Assembly (NCBI GenBank): GCA_963807015.1 | Contig: CAWEAS010000008.1 | Coordinates: 124,001-188,000 of the forward strand | Source of the DNA: JAJPKK01 sp963807015 | GTDB lineage: Bacteria; Pseudomonadota; Alphaproteobacteria; Rhizobiales; Xanthobacteraceae | DNA length: 64,000 nucleotides | Direction: 5' to 3' | Shown here: positions 17,053-25,291 of the stretch, one piece after another | How the letters are laid out: each line of letters starts with the position of its first letter | Position numbering within the stretch: position 1 is the stretch's first letter | Notes under the pieces: generated by a model | Told to the model about the DNA's origin: nothing | Seen by the model: only the letters and a program-made list of their open reading frames with translations | Database searches by the model: none | Made by a program: the position numbers and the translations under genes

Positions 17053-18516
17053 TCACAGCATGCCAAGTGCGCGCGGGAGCCACAGCGAAATTTCCGGCAG
17101 ATAAGTCACCATGGCGAGGAACACCAGCATGGTTCCGAGCCAGGGCAGCACGGCCACGGTCAACTCGGCGATGCCGAGCTTGGTGATGCCGGAGGCAACG
17201 TAAAGATTAAGCCCAACCGGCGGATGGCAGAGGCCGACCTCCATGTTGACCGCCATGAGGATGCCGAGGTGCACCGGGTGAACGCCGAGGCGCGCCGACA
17301 TCGGGAATAAAATCGGCGCCATAATGAGAACGATGGCGGCTGGATCCATAAAATTGCCGGCTGCAAGCAGAACGATGTTGACCACGAGCAGGAACGCGAC
17401 CATCCCAAAACCCTGCGCCGTCATCCACTCCGCCATCGACTGCGGGATCTGCTCGGAGGTGAGGAGCCACGAAAACACGGCCGCATTGGTGATGATGTAG
17501 AGAATCATCGCGCTCATGGAGGCGGCTTTAAGCAGCACCGCCGGCACGTCCACGAGCTTCAGCTCTTTGTAGACGAAGACGGCAATCACGAAGGCATAGA
17601 CCGCGGCCACTGCGGCGGCTTCCGTCGGCGTGAATAGGCCGGAGTAGATACCGCCAAGCACGAGCACGATGAGGAAGAGGCCCCAGAAGCTCTTGCGGAA
17701 CGCGTGGAAGCATTCGGCCCAGCTCGCCCGCTTCATGCGCGGATAATCGTTGCGATAAGCGCGATACCAGGTGGTGATGCCGAGCATGGTGGCCAGCATC
17801 AGGCCGGGCACGAGGCCTGCGATGAACAGCTGGCCAACGGAGGCGGAATCGACGATTTCGCCGGTCGGCCCCTTGGGCTGCATCCCGCTTGTCGCCACCG
17901 CAAAGATGACGAGGTTGATCGAGGGCGGAAACAGAATGCCGAGCGCACCGGAGGTCGCAATCACGCCGGCGCCGAAACGCGGTGGATAGCCGTTCTGCAC
18001 GATCGCCGGCAGGATGATCGAGCCGATGCCGACCACCGTCGCGACCGAGGAGCCGGAGATCGCGGCGAATAGCGCGCAGGCGACGACACCCGCAAGCCCG
18101 AGGCCACCATACCAGTGACCAATGAGCGAGGTCGCAAACGCGATCATGCGCCGCGCCACCCCGCCGGAGGTAAGGAAATTACCGGCAAGAATGAAGAACG
18201 GGATCGCCATGATCTCGAAGCGATCGATGCTGGTGAAGAGCTTGAGCCCCACCATTTTCGGATCGACGCTCGATAGGATGAACAAGTAGGTGAGCACGGA
18301 GAGGCCGAGCGCAATCGAAATCGGCATGCCGGTCGCCATCAGACCGAGCAGCAGCGCGAACAGCACCACGGCCCTCACCGTCTGGGACAGTTCGACGATG
18401 TCGAAGCGCCCAGCGACGCAGACAAGCGCAAGGACAATCGGAATGGCGACGATCGCAAGCGACAACACAGCCGCCGAACGCGGCCGCAGCGGCCCAACAT
18501 CCGCGTGCACGCTCAC
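17053..18516 (-). CDS. dctM: TRAP transporter large permease DctM
   Basis: A 487-residue DctM/SiaM-type permease, the ion-coupled translocation subunit of a TRAP transporter. About twelve hydrophobic segments are visible. Family signatures are AIPFFILAGNFLTSGGVARRM near residue 100, AAISGSSVATVVGIGSIILPAI, ATSGALGILFPPSINLVIFA, the FTPTEAAAVAAVYAF motif, and NMEVGLCHPPVGLNLYVASG near the C-terminus. It carries an N-terminal extension of about 45 residues with one extra hydrophobic stretch. The start overlaps the dctQ stop by four bases. Substrates are normally organic acids. Confidence 0.94.
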   Translation of the reverse strand: MSVHADVGPLRPRSAAVLSLAIVAIPIVLALVCVAGRFDIVELSQTVRAVVLFALLLGLMATGMPISIALGLSVLTYLFILSSVDPKMVGLKLFTSIDRFEIMAIPFFILAGNFLTSGGVARRMIAFATSLIGHWYGGLGLAGVVACALFAAISGSSVATVVGIGSIILPAIVQNGYPPRFGAGVIATSGALGILFPPSINLVIFAVATSGMQPKGPTGEIVDSASVGQLFIAGLVPGLMLATMLGITTWYRAYRNDYPRMKRASWAECFHAFRKSFWGLFLIVLVLGGIYSGLFTPTEAAAVAAVYAFVIAVFVYKELKLVDVPAVLLKAASMSAMILYIITNAAVFSWLLTSEQIPQSMAEWMTAQGFGMVAFLLVVNIVLLAAGNFMDPAAIVLIMAPILFPMSARLGVHPVHLGILMAVNMEVGLCHPPVGLNLYVASGITKLGIAELTVAVLPWLGTMLVFLAMVTYLPEISLWLPRALGML

Positions 18517-19160
18517 TGGGCAGGCTCCGCGAGCGGAGCGGACCCGCGAGCCGCAACCTCCGGCGCCTCATATTCAATGCCATGCGCCTGATGGGGCACG
18601 ACCCCGTATCGCAGGAAGCGCCACATCACCTGCAGAAAGCGGAAGCACATCAGGTAGGAGCCGAGCGGGATGCAGAGATAGATGATCCAGCTCGGCCACT
18701 CGAGTTCGGGCGACTCCTGATCGGGATCAAGCTCGTAAACATAGATCGCACCGAGCGTCCCGATGATCCCGGTGAAAAGCGCGCCGCAGAGAAGCGCAAA
18801 GACGATGACCGGAACCCGCGCCGCCGGTGTCAACTTCCGCACGAAGACGTCGACGCCGACATGGATGCCGGTGCGCACGCCGAGCGCCGCGCCGAACTTC
18901 GCCATCCACACGAACATGTAAGTCGCCAGTTCCTGTGCCCAGGACAGATTGATCGCCGTCAACGAGGCGTAGACCCAGTTCGCTCCTCCACTGAGCCACA
19001 TCAGCCCATGCATTTTGGCCCAGTTGGCGAGCACCACCGAGTTGCTGGCGCCATACCGATGAACGACGGCAACGAAGGTGACGATGGTCGCCGCACCGAT
19101 CAGGAACGCAATGATCGATTCCTCAAGGCGATCGAGAATGCGATCAAGAATGTGGAGCAC
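18513..19160 (-). CDS. dctQ: TRAP transporter small permease DctQ
   Basis: A 215-residue small TRAP membrane subunit with four main hydrophobic segments: FLIGAATIVTFVAVVHRYG, the amphipathic WAQELATYMFVWMAKFGAALGVR (the DctQ signature), VPVIVFALLCGALFTGIIGTL and IIYLCIPLGSYLMCFRFLQ. An unusual loop near residues 40-65 (WAKMHGLMWLSGGANWVYAS) lengthens it slightly. It is coupled to dctM by ATGA overlap and separated from dctP by a 180-bp gap occupied by an inverted repeat. Confidence 0.9.
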   Translation of the reverse strand: MLHILDRILDRLEESIIAFLIGAATIVTFVAVVHRYGASNSVVLANWAKMHGLMWLSGGANWVYASLTAINLSWAQELATYMFVWMAKFGAALGVRTGIHVGVDVFVRKLTPAARVPVIVFALLCGALFTGIIGTLGAIYVYELDPDQESPELEWPSWIIYLCIPLGSYLMCFRFLQVMWRFLRYGVVPHQAHGIEYEAPEVAARGSAPLAEPAQ

Positions 19161-19186
19161 GTCAGCCCTCTCGCCCCCAAGTCACG

Positions 19187-19331
19187 TCCCCCTGGAGGGG
19201 GGAGGTCGGCCGCGCAGCGGCCGGGCGGGGGTGACGGCCGTGCAACATGTTCCGCGCTGAATAGATGCCAGCGCTGTCACCCCACCCCGCACTGCCTTCG
19301 GCAGTCCGACTCTCCCCCTCCAGGGGAGGGT
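19187..19331. repeat. Long imperfect inverted repeat (MITE-like) in the TRAP operon
   Basis: The left arm CCCCCTGGAGGGGGGAGG...GGGGGTGAC and right arm GTCACCCCACCCCGC...CCCCCTCCAGGGG are imperfect reverse complements about 45-55 bp long, each with an internal small hairpin (GGCCGCGCAGCGGCC; CTGCCTTCGGCAG). No reading frame inside. This type of palindromic intergenic element is common in Bradyrhizobiaceae. Transcribed, it would fold between dctP and dctQ. Confidence 0.8.
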
Positions 19332-19340
19332 TTCAACCCC

Positions 19341-20360
19341 TTACGACTGCGGCGGTACGAAGCCCGAAGCCTTGTAGACGCGCTCGATAAAATCCTTGCC
19401 GAACCGCGCCTGCATCTCCTTATGGACCGGCATCAGTTTGGCGACCCAAGCCTTTCGCTCGGTATCCGTCAGATAATGGAATTGCACCTTGCCGCTCGCC
19501 TTGATCTTCTCCAAGGCATCGGCGTTGTCCTTCTCGGCGGTTGTGTTGAAGAAGTCCGTTGACTCCTTCACCGCGCGTCCGAGCGGCTCTTTGAGATCGG
19601 CCGGCAGCCCGTCCCAGAACTTCTTATTGGTGACAAGCGCGTAAGTAAGCCGACCGTGATATGACACGGTCAGGTACTTCTGCACCTCGTGGAATTTCTG
19701 CGTCAGGATGTTGGACGGCACATTGTCTTCGCCGTCGACGACGCCCGTCTGCAAGGCCTGATAAAGTTCGCCAAATGCGATGATCTGCGGAATTGCGCCG
19801 AGCTCGCGAGCAACAGCGTCGAGCACCTTTGAGCCCTGGATGCGCATCTTCAAGCCGCGGAAATCGTCGGGCATGATGAGCGGCTTGTCGGCGGTGTAGA
19901 CGTGGGCGCCGTTGTCCCAATAGGCGAGCGGCGAGACGCCCTTGGTTTCGAGCTTCTTGTTGAGCTCCGCCATCATCGGGCTCGCCATCATTTGGCGCGC
20001 CCGGGCATCATCGCTCATCAGGAACGGCAGATCGAAAATGTCGAACTCCCTGACCCCGAGCGGCCCGAACTTGGAGATCGACGGCGCAAGGATTTGCACC
20101 GAGCCGAGCTGCAGCGCCTCGAGTTCCTCCTTGTCCTTATAGAGTGAGGAGTTCGGATAGACTTCGACCTTGACGCGGCCGTTGGTGTATTTCTCGGCGA
20201 GGTCCTTGAACACCACCGCAGCCTTGCCTTTCGGCGCGTCGGGCGACACCACGTGGCTGAATTTGATGACGATGGGCTGCTGAGCCTGCGCCGCAACCGC
20301 AAAGCCCAGGAGCGCCACAAGACCGGCGACCGCAAGGGCGGCGACATGGTTTTTGCGCAT
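19341..20360 (-). CDS. dctP: TRAP transporter substrate-binding protein DctP
   Basis: A 339-residue periplasmic DctP-type receptor. The signal peptide ends FAVAAQAQQ. Mature features are IVIKFSHVVSPDAPKGKAA, the standard opening; FKDLAEKYTNGRVKVEVYPN; LGSVQILAPS; DDFRGLKMRIQGSKVLDAVA, with the substrate-binding Arg of the MRxQ-type motif; and GVVDGEDNVPSNI. First gene of the dctP-dctQ-dctM unit. Ligands are usually C4-dicarboxylates or other organic acids; the exact one is not evident. Confidence 0.94.
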   Translation of the reverse strand: MRKNHVAALAVAGLVALLGFAVAAQAQQPIVIKFSHVVSPDAPKGKAAVVFKDLAEKYTNGRVKVEVYPNSSLYKDKEELEALQLGSVQILAPSISKFGPLGVREFDIFDLPFLMSDDARARQMMASPMMAELNKKLETKGVSPLAYWDNGAHVYTADKPLIMPDDFRGLKMRIQGSKVLDAVARELGAIPQIIAFGELYQALQTGVVDGEDNVPSNILTQKFHEVQKYLTVSYHGRLTYALVTNKKFWDGLPADLKEPLGRAVKESTDFFNTTAEKDNADALEKIKASGKVQFHYLTDTERKAWVAKLMPVHKEMQARFGKDFIERVYKASGFVPPQS

Positions 20361-20567
20361 TGTTTCCTCCGATCGTGTCCGAGCGCCCGCAACGCGGATC
20401 CCGGTTCAGCATTCGCAAATCAGCTACTTGACGAGCTTTTTGGGCGTTCGCCCCATCGGCGGGCATTTAAGCCAGTCTGCCGCGATTGGACAAGCGGGCG
20501 CTGCTTCGCCCGCCCGCGCACTCTGTCGCAAGGCCCCTCGCCTCTTCGAACAGCGACGTGACCCGAC

Positions 20568-21413
20568 TTAAAAGTCAGGCTTCTCGGCCTGGGGCAACGG
20601 CTCGATGTCGTAATTGAAATACGTGGCGTTGTTCTCGGCGCAGACTTCTTCCTCGAACCGCGCCTTCACCCGCCGCCAGCGCTTGCCCGCCGACCACGGC
20701 ATGTTGAACGCGCCCGGATCGTCGACTGTAAAGTTGACTTCCAGCGTCTTGCCGCCGTCGATGACCTTGAAGCGTTCGACCACATGAATCTGGTCGGTGT
20801 GCGGCGTGTTGTAGGAATCGACGTAGGACTTGTCGTTCATGCCAATGGTATCGACCACGAGCGTGTCGCCGCCCTCGTAGTGTCCGACCGACTCGCCGAA
20901 CCACGACGGCTTCGGGTGCGCCGAATGCGGTTGGTTGAGAAAAATTCTCCGCACCCGATGATCGGCCTGCTGAAGCATCAATACCTCTTTCGGCGTTTGC
21001 ACGAAGAAGAGCAAAATCGGATTGAGCAGCATCGCCGGCACGCCTTGCGGCCAGCAGCGCGCCTCGCGCGTGAACATCGCCTTGCCGTTGCCGGCGAGCG
21101 CGTTTTCGTTCTGCTTGCGCAGCGCCTCAACGACCCACGGCTTGAGAATGGGATTGGTCAGGTCGGCGACGCGCCAGTTCGGGGCTTCCCCGGTGCGCCG
21201 GGCTTGGAAATTGCTGACGTAAGGATGCGCCGGATCGTCGGTCACCGGGCCTGGCCCGCTTTTCGGCGGAAGGAACTGGTTCTCGCCGTCGCCGCTCCAG
21301 CCGGTGCTGTTGAAGGAGAGATCCGGGATGCTGTTTTCGCTGGCCGGGGCCAGTGCCGCGGCTCCGATCGCCAATCCCACAACCGCTGCCGTCATCAGTA
21401 CGAATTTCTGCAT
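20568..21413 (-). CDS. Exported protein of an uncharacterised paralogous family (member A)
   Basis: About 281 residues from the ATG at 21413 with a signal peptide (VVGLAIGAAALAPASEN). I recognise the family only as uncharacterised exported proteins of soil bacteria. Hallmarks are NPILKPWVVEALRKQNE, ARCWPQGVPAML, WFGESVGHYEGGDTLVVDT and TPHTDQIHVVERFKVID, then VDDPGAFNMPWSAGKRWRR and an ending with DF. It closely resembles the next gene upstream and more distantly the three beyond it. The strongly conserved GHYEGGDTLVVDT strand-loop is the probable functional centre, but no catalytic residue is established. Confidence 0.8.
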   Translation of the reverse strand: MQKFVLMTAAVVGLAIGAAALAPASENSIPDLSFNSTGWSGDGENQFLPPKSGPGPVTDDPAHPYVSNFQARRTGEAPNWRVADLTNPILKPWVVEALRKQNENALAGNGKAMFTREARCWPQGVPAMLLNPILLFFVQTPKEVLMLQQADHRVRRIFLNQPHSAHPKPSWFGESVGHYEGGDTLVVDTIGMNDKSYVDSYNTPHTDQIHVVERFKVIDGGKTLEVNFTVDDPGAFNMPWSAGKRWRRVKARFEEEVCAENNATYFNYDIEPLPQAEKPDF

Positions 21414-21566
21414 CCGTGTTCGTCTTTCAATTAACAATTTCACCATGATGTCATTCCGGTGCGCCGCACAGTGGCGAGCCCGGAATCCATACTCCTGGGC
21501 AGTGATTAGGCTCGCCGCCGCTTCGCTGCGGCGCCGTGGAATGACCAGCGAGCGTGGAGCAGCACG

Positions 21567-22421
21567 CTAGAAATCCGGCGTTTCAGCACGTGGCGTCGGC
21601 ACGCTGAATTGGTGGAGATAGTCGTAGTTGCTCTCGTTGCAGGCGGCCTCGGAGAGACGGCCCCGGTTGACCCGGCGCCATCGCTGCGTCGCCGACCAAG
21701 CCATGGTGAAAGCACCCGGATCGTCGACGGTCAAGGCGATATCGATGGCATTGCCGCCGTCGACCAGCTTGTAGCGCTCTACTACGTGAAGTTGTGTCGT
21801 GTGCGGTGTTCGATAATTGTCGACGAACGTCTTGTCGGTGATGCCGATGGTGTCGACGACCAACGTGTCGCCGCCTTCGTAATGGCCGACGGACTCGCCA
21901 TACCAGGACGGCTTGGGGTTCGCGGAATGCGGCACGTCGAGATAGATCTGGCGCACCTCCGGACCACCGGGATTGATGACCGTCACCTTGTGCGGCGTCT
22001 GGAGAAAATAGAACCCCTCGATGAGCGAGTAGACAACGAAGCCTGGCACGCCGATCGGCCAGCATCGCTCGCGCGCGCGAAACGGTATCTTGCCGGCCAG
22101 CACCTCCGCATTGGACTTGCGCATCTGCTCACTCGCCCACGGCTGCAGGATCGGGTTGGTGAGATCGGAGACGCGATAGGTCGGCCGCTCGCTGCGAAAG
22201 TTGGGGATATACGGGTGAGCCGGATCCGACGCGATCGGACCGGGACCCGAGGCTGGCGGCAGGAGATCGTCGATCGCGCCGGCCAGCGCCCATGACGTCG
22301 TGTCGTCAGGAGCGAAGTTCGGGATTGCGCCATTGCTCGCAGGCCCATCGGCCGCGGACGCGAAGCCGGGGATGGCTGCAGTCGCGCACAGGACCAACGC
22401 TGCACGAACTGCACTTGCCAT
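21567..22421 (-). CDS. Exported protein of the same uncharacterised family (member B)
   Basis: About 284 residues; ATG at 22421 chosen, with an in-frame GTG at 22433 equally possible. The signal peptide ends GFASAADG. It follows member A motif by motif: DLTNPILQPWASEQMRKSN, RERCWPIGVPGFVVYSL, WYGESVGHYEGGDTLVVDT, TPHTTQLHVVERYKLVDGG, VDDPGAFTMAWSATQRWRR and the same PDF end. A and B are clearly tandem duplicates. Its start lies about 30 bp after the stop of member C, so B and C, and probably A, form one transcription unit. Confidence 0.8.
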   Translation of the reverse strand: MASAVRAALVLCATAAIPGFASAADGPASNGAIPNFAPDDTTSWALAGAIDDLLPPASGPGPIASDPAHPYIPNFRSERPTYRVSDLTNPILQPWASEQMRKSNAEVLAGKIPFRARERCWPIGVPGFVVYSLIEGFYFLQTPHKVTVINPGGPEVRQIYLDVPHSANPKPSWYGESVGHYEGGDTLVVDTIGITDKTFVDNYRTPHTTQLHVVERYKLVDGGNAIDIALTVDDPGAFTMAWSATQRWRRVNRGRLSEAACNESNYDYLHQFSVPTPRAETPDF

Positions 22422-22451
22422 TCCGAAGTTCACGTCCGAAGTCGCCCTGTG

Positions 22452-23177
22452 TTACGGCCGGCGCACGCCCTTCACCATGGAAATGTCGCGATGCGGCTCG
22501 CCGCAGACATAATCCTCAAGCCGGACGTCGTTGCGCAGCTTGTAGACGAAGCGGGCCTTCCAATCGCGTGAATAAAATTCCGGGTCGCGAATGGTGATGA
22601 CGTCCTCAAGCTGATCCGGCGCGATTTTGCGGATCCGCTCCACCGTGCGCATCTCGTCGGTATGGGGGGCGCCGGTCGCGTCGATGAAGGTCTTCTCGTT
22701 GAAGCCGGCCGTTTCGACCACGAGCGTGTCGCCCTCGAAATGACCGACCGAGTGCCCGTTGTAGTACGGGAACGAGGTCAGTTCGTCCTCGTTCGGCATC
22801 GGCTTGTCCATGGCGACGATGCGGATCTGGTGGCTGAGCTCATAGATGATCGTGGTCTGACCGGGCGGCGCCTGAATGATCTCGAACGGGTACGGATTGG
22901 CAAGTACGCGCGGCAACCCGTCGGGCACGCAGTATTTGCGGGCATTATCGATGAGGGTGCCGTTCTTGAGGCCCGCCATGTTTTTCTCATAGGCGGCCTT
23001 GCCCTTCTCCGTCAGCGGAAGTTCGCCGCCGCCAACGAGTTCGATCTTGGCGCGATATTCCGTGGCCCAATAGACGCCCGAAATATCCGGCGCCTCGGCA
23101 TAGGCGACACCTGACAGCGCAACCATCGGAGCCGCGACAACGGCGATTGCACCAACGCGAAGCCACGTATTCTGCAT
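22452..23177 (-). CDS. Exported protein of the same uncharacterised family (member C)
   Basis: About 241 residues from the ATG at 23177, preceded by an excellent GGGAGGAAG site. The signal peptide ends VAYAEAPD. It is shorter than A and B and lacks the extended N-terminal part, starting APDISGVYWATEYRAK. The core is the same with one Gly fewer: NGHSVGHFEGDTLVVETAGF, APHTDEMRTVERIRKI and ITIRDPEFYSRDWKARFVY. The DISGVYW opening recalls the PDWSGQW of members D and E. First gene of the leftward unit. Confidence 0.8.
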   Translation of the reverse strand: MQNTWLRVGAIAVVAAPMVALSGVAYAEAPDISGVYWATEYRAKIELVGGGELPLTEKGKAAYEKNMAGLKNGTLIDNARKYCVPDGLPRVLANPYPFEIIQAPPGQTTIIYELSHQIRIVAMDKPMPNEDELTSFPYYNGHSVGHFEGDTLVVETAGFNEKTFIDATGAPHTDEMRTVERIRKIAPDQLEDVITIRDPEFYSRDWKARFVYKLRNDVRLEDYVCGEPHRDISMVKGVRRP

Positions 23178-23423
23178 TGCTTCCTCCCGCCGATTTTGAC
23201 CGACGAACCGTGGCAAACACGGACTGTCGGCTCCCTTATTTCCACTGATCGTAGCACCCCATCGCCTCAGAAAAAAGCCGGAGGATGTGCCCAGTCGAAC
23301 GCGACGGCTTCCCGCTGTCTCGACGTTAACGGGCCGTGCGCGAGACGCGTCCGTAATCCTCCCCTTCCGCCAACCGCGGCGAAGGGTGTATCGTGCCCCT
23401 TAAATTGCATCAGGGAGGACATG

Positions 23424-24269
23424 ATGGCCGCGCGCAAACCCGCGAGGGCCGTTCCGATGGCCGTGCTAGCGGCGCTTGCACTGACGGTAACCGGGGCCGC
23501 GGCGTTCGATAAATCGCAGTATCCTGACTGGAGCGGCCAGTGGAAACGGCCGCGTGGAGTCGGCGCCCAATGGGATCAGACCAAGCCCTCCGGGCTCGGC
23601 CAACAGGCACCGCTCATACCCGAGTTCCAGGCCATCCTTGAGACGAGCATCAAGGATCAAGCCACCGGCGGTCAGGGTACCGACGGCCATGTGACATGCG
23701 TTACCAACGGCATGCCGCGGGTGATGACGGTGACCTTCCCGATCGAATTCGTGATTACACCCAAGGTCACCTACGTGCATTTTGAAGCCTTCATGCCGCG
23801 CCGCATCTACACCGACGGGCGCGATTTTCCGACGGCCGAAGAGCCGGGCTACATGGGCTATTCCGTCGGCCGCTGGCTCGATACCGATGGCGATGGTCGC
23901 TACGATACGCTCGAGGTGGAGACCCGCAATTTCAAAGGGCCGCGCACTTACGAGAACACCGGGCTGCCGCTCCATCCCGACAACGCGAGCATCCTCAAGG
24001 AGCGTATCTATCTCGACCGCAACGATCCCGACACGTTGCACAACGAGATCACAGCGATCGATCATGCGCTGACGCGGCCGTGGACGGTGACAAAGTCCTA
24101 TCGACGTGAGCGCAAGGTGCTGTGGGAGGACTACGACTGCGCCGAAAACAACAACCACGTGGTGGTCGGGCGCGAGGCTTATTTCATCAGCGGCGACGGC
24201 TATCTGATGCCGACCAGGAAAGGCCAGGCACTGCCAGACCTGCGTTATTTTGCACCGACACGAAAATGA
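23424..24269 (+). CDS. Exported protein of the same family with an EF-hand-like loop (member D)
   Basis: About 281 residues; of two adjacent ATGs the second (23424) has GGAGG at five bases. The signal peptide ends GAAAFDK. The mature part opens YPDWSGQWKRPRG. The family core is recognisable as GYSVGRWLDTDGDGRYDTLE: where members A-C have HYEGGDTLVV, this one has an inserted DTDGDGRYDTLE, matching the Ca-binding loop pattern DxDxDGxxDxxE. LPLHPDNASILKERIYLD then replaces the HTDQ...VER motif. It diverges from member C across about 245 bp. Confidence 0.8.
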   Translation: MAARKPARAVPMAVLAALALTVTGAAAFDKSQYPDWSGQWKRPRGVGAQWDQTKPSGLGQQAPLIPEFQAILETSIKDQATGGQGTDGHVTCVTNGMPRVMTVTFPIEFVITPKVTYVHFEAFMPRRIYTDGRDFPTAEEPGYMGYSVGRWLDTDGDGRYDTLEVETRNFKGPRTYENTGLPLHPDNASILKERIYLDRNDPDTLHNEITAIDHALTRPWTVTKSYRRERKVLWEDYDCAENNNHVVVGREAYFISGDGYLMPTRKGQALPDLRYFAPTRK

Positions 24270-24273
24270 TAAG

Positions 24274-24326
24274 GAGCGCGAGCGTCCCGCTCGCATCTCC
24301 GTAAAGCGGGCGGGACGCCCGCGCTC
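24274..24326. repeat. Inverted pair of 21-bp REP-like elements (BIME-like)
   Basis: A reverse-oriented copy (24274-24294, GAGCGCGAGCGTCCCGCTCGC) and a forward copy (24306-24326, GCGGGCGGGACGCCCGCGCTC) separated by 11 bp. Each is itself palindromic. They fill the gap between members D and E of the exported paralogue family and could form a transcript-stabilising or attenuating structure. Confidence 0.75.
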
Positions 24327-24342
24327 GCTAGGAGGAACGACC

Positions 24343-25239
24343 ATGCCAAATCGCATCCGGGTCGGCACTATTGCATGCAGAATTGCCTCGCACGCGGCAA
24401 CCCTCGCGATGTTTTTCGCCACCTCGGCGATCGCGGCCGACGACGGCAAATATCCGGACTGGCGCGGCCAATGGCTCCGCGAGCGCGTGCCCGGCGTCGC
24501 CGGTCAGCCCTCGTTCGATCCGAACAAGCCTTGGGGAAGGGGGCAGCAGGCGCCGCTCACGCCCGAATACCAGGCAATCCTCGAAGCCAATCTCAAATCG
24601 CAGGAGGAGGGAAGCTTCTTCGACTGGCGCGGCGTGAAATGCCTGGGCTTCGGCATGCCGCTTATTGCCTACGGCTTTACTCCGATGGAGTTCGTCATCA
24701 CGCCGGATGCGACTTACATCCTGGTCGACTGGGTCGAGCACACCCGCCGCGTCTATACCGACGGCCGTGACTGGCCAAGCGATATCGTACCGACCCTCGT
24801 CGGCTATTCCATCGGCAAATGGCGCGATACTAACGGCGACGGCCGTTACGACACCCTCGAACTGGAGACACGCGGCTTCAAGGGACCGCGCCATTACGAT
24901 GCTTCTGGCCTGCCGCTCCATCGCGACAACCAGTCGATCTTCAAAGAACGCATCTGGCGCGACAAAGCGAACCCCAACATCCTGCATGATGAGATCACGG
25001 TCATCGATAACGCGCTGACGCGTCCCTGGACCGTGACGCGCAACCTGGTTCGCAATCCCGACCCGCGGCCGCAATGGGATGAATTCATTTGTGCCGAGGG
25101 CAATTCCCACGTGACCATCGGCAACGAAAACTACTTCCTCAGCGCCACCGGCCTATTGATGCCGGCCCACAAGGACCAGCCGCCGCCGGACCTGCGCTAC
25201 TTCAAGCCGACACAACGATCGCAGCTCGGCGAACGATGA
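24343..25239 (+). CDS. Exported protein of the same family with an EF-hand-like loop (member E)
   Basis: About 298 residues from the ATG at 24343, behind GGAGGAACGACC. The signal peptide ends TSAIAADDG. Near-parallel to member D: KYPDWRGQWLRERVPG, KPWGRGQQAPLTPEYQAIL, VYTDGRDWPSDI, VGYSIGKWRDTNGDGRYDTL, GLPLHRDNQSIFKERIWRD and ALTRPWTVTRN. The inserted loop DTNGDGRYDTLE again fits DxDxDGxxDxxE with Asn at the second ligand. D and E are tandem duplicates, 73 bp apart with a repeat pair between; the cupin gene follows 52 bp on. Confidence 0.8.
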   Translation: MPNRIRVGTIACRIASHAATLAMFFATSAIAADDGKYPDWRGQWLRERVPGVAGQPSFDPNKPWGRGQQAPLTPEYQAILEANLKSQEEGSFFDWRGVKCLGFGMPLIAYGFTPMEFVITPDATYILVDWVEHTRRVYTDGRDWPSDIVPTLVGYSIGKWRDTNGDGRYDTLELETRGFKGPRHYDASGLPLHRDNQSIFKERIWRDKANPNILHDEITVIDNALTRPWTVTRNLVRNPDPRPQWDEFICAEGNSHVTIGNENYFLSATGLLMPAHKDQPPPDLRYFKPTQRSQLGER

Positions 25240-25291
25240 GCCTGCAAAGCCGCCAGCGACGTGAAAACGAACCCACCGTCGGAGGAAATCG

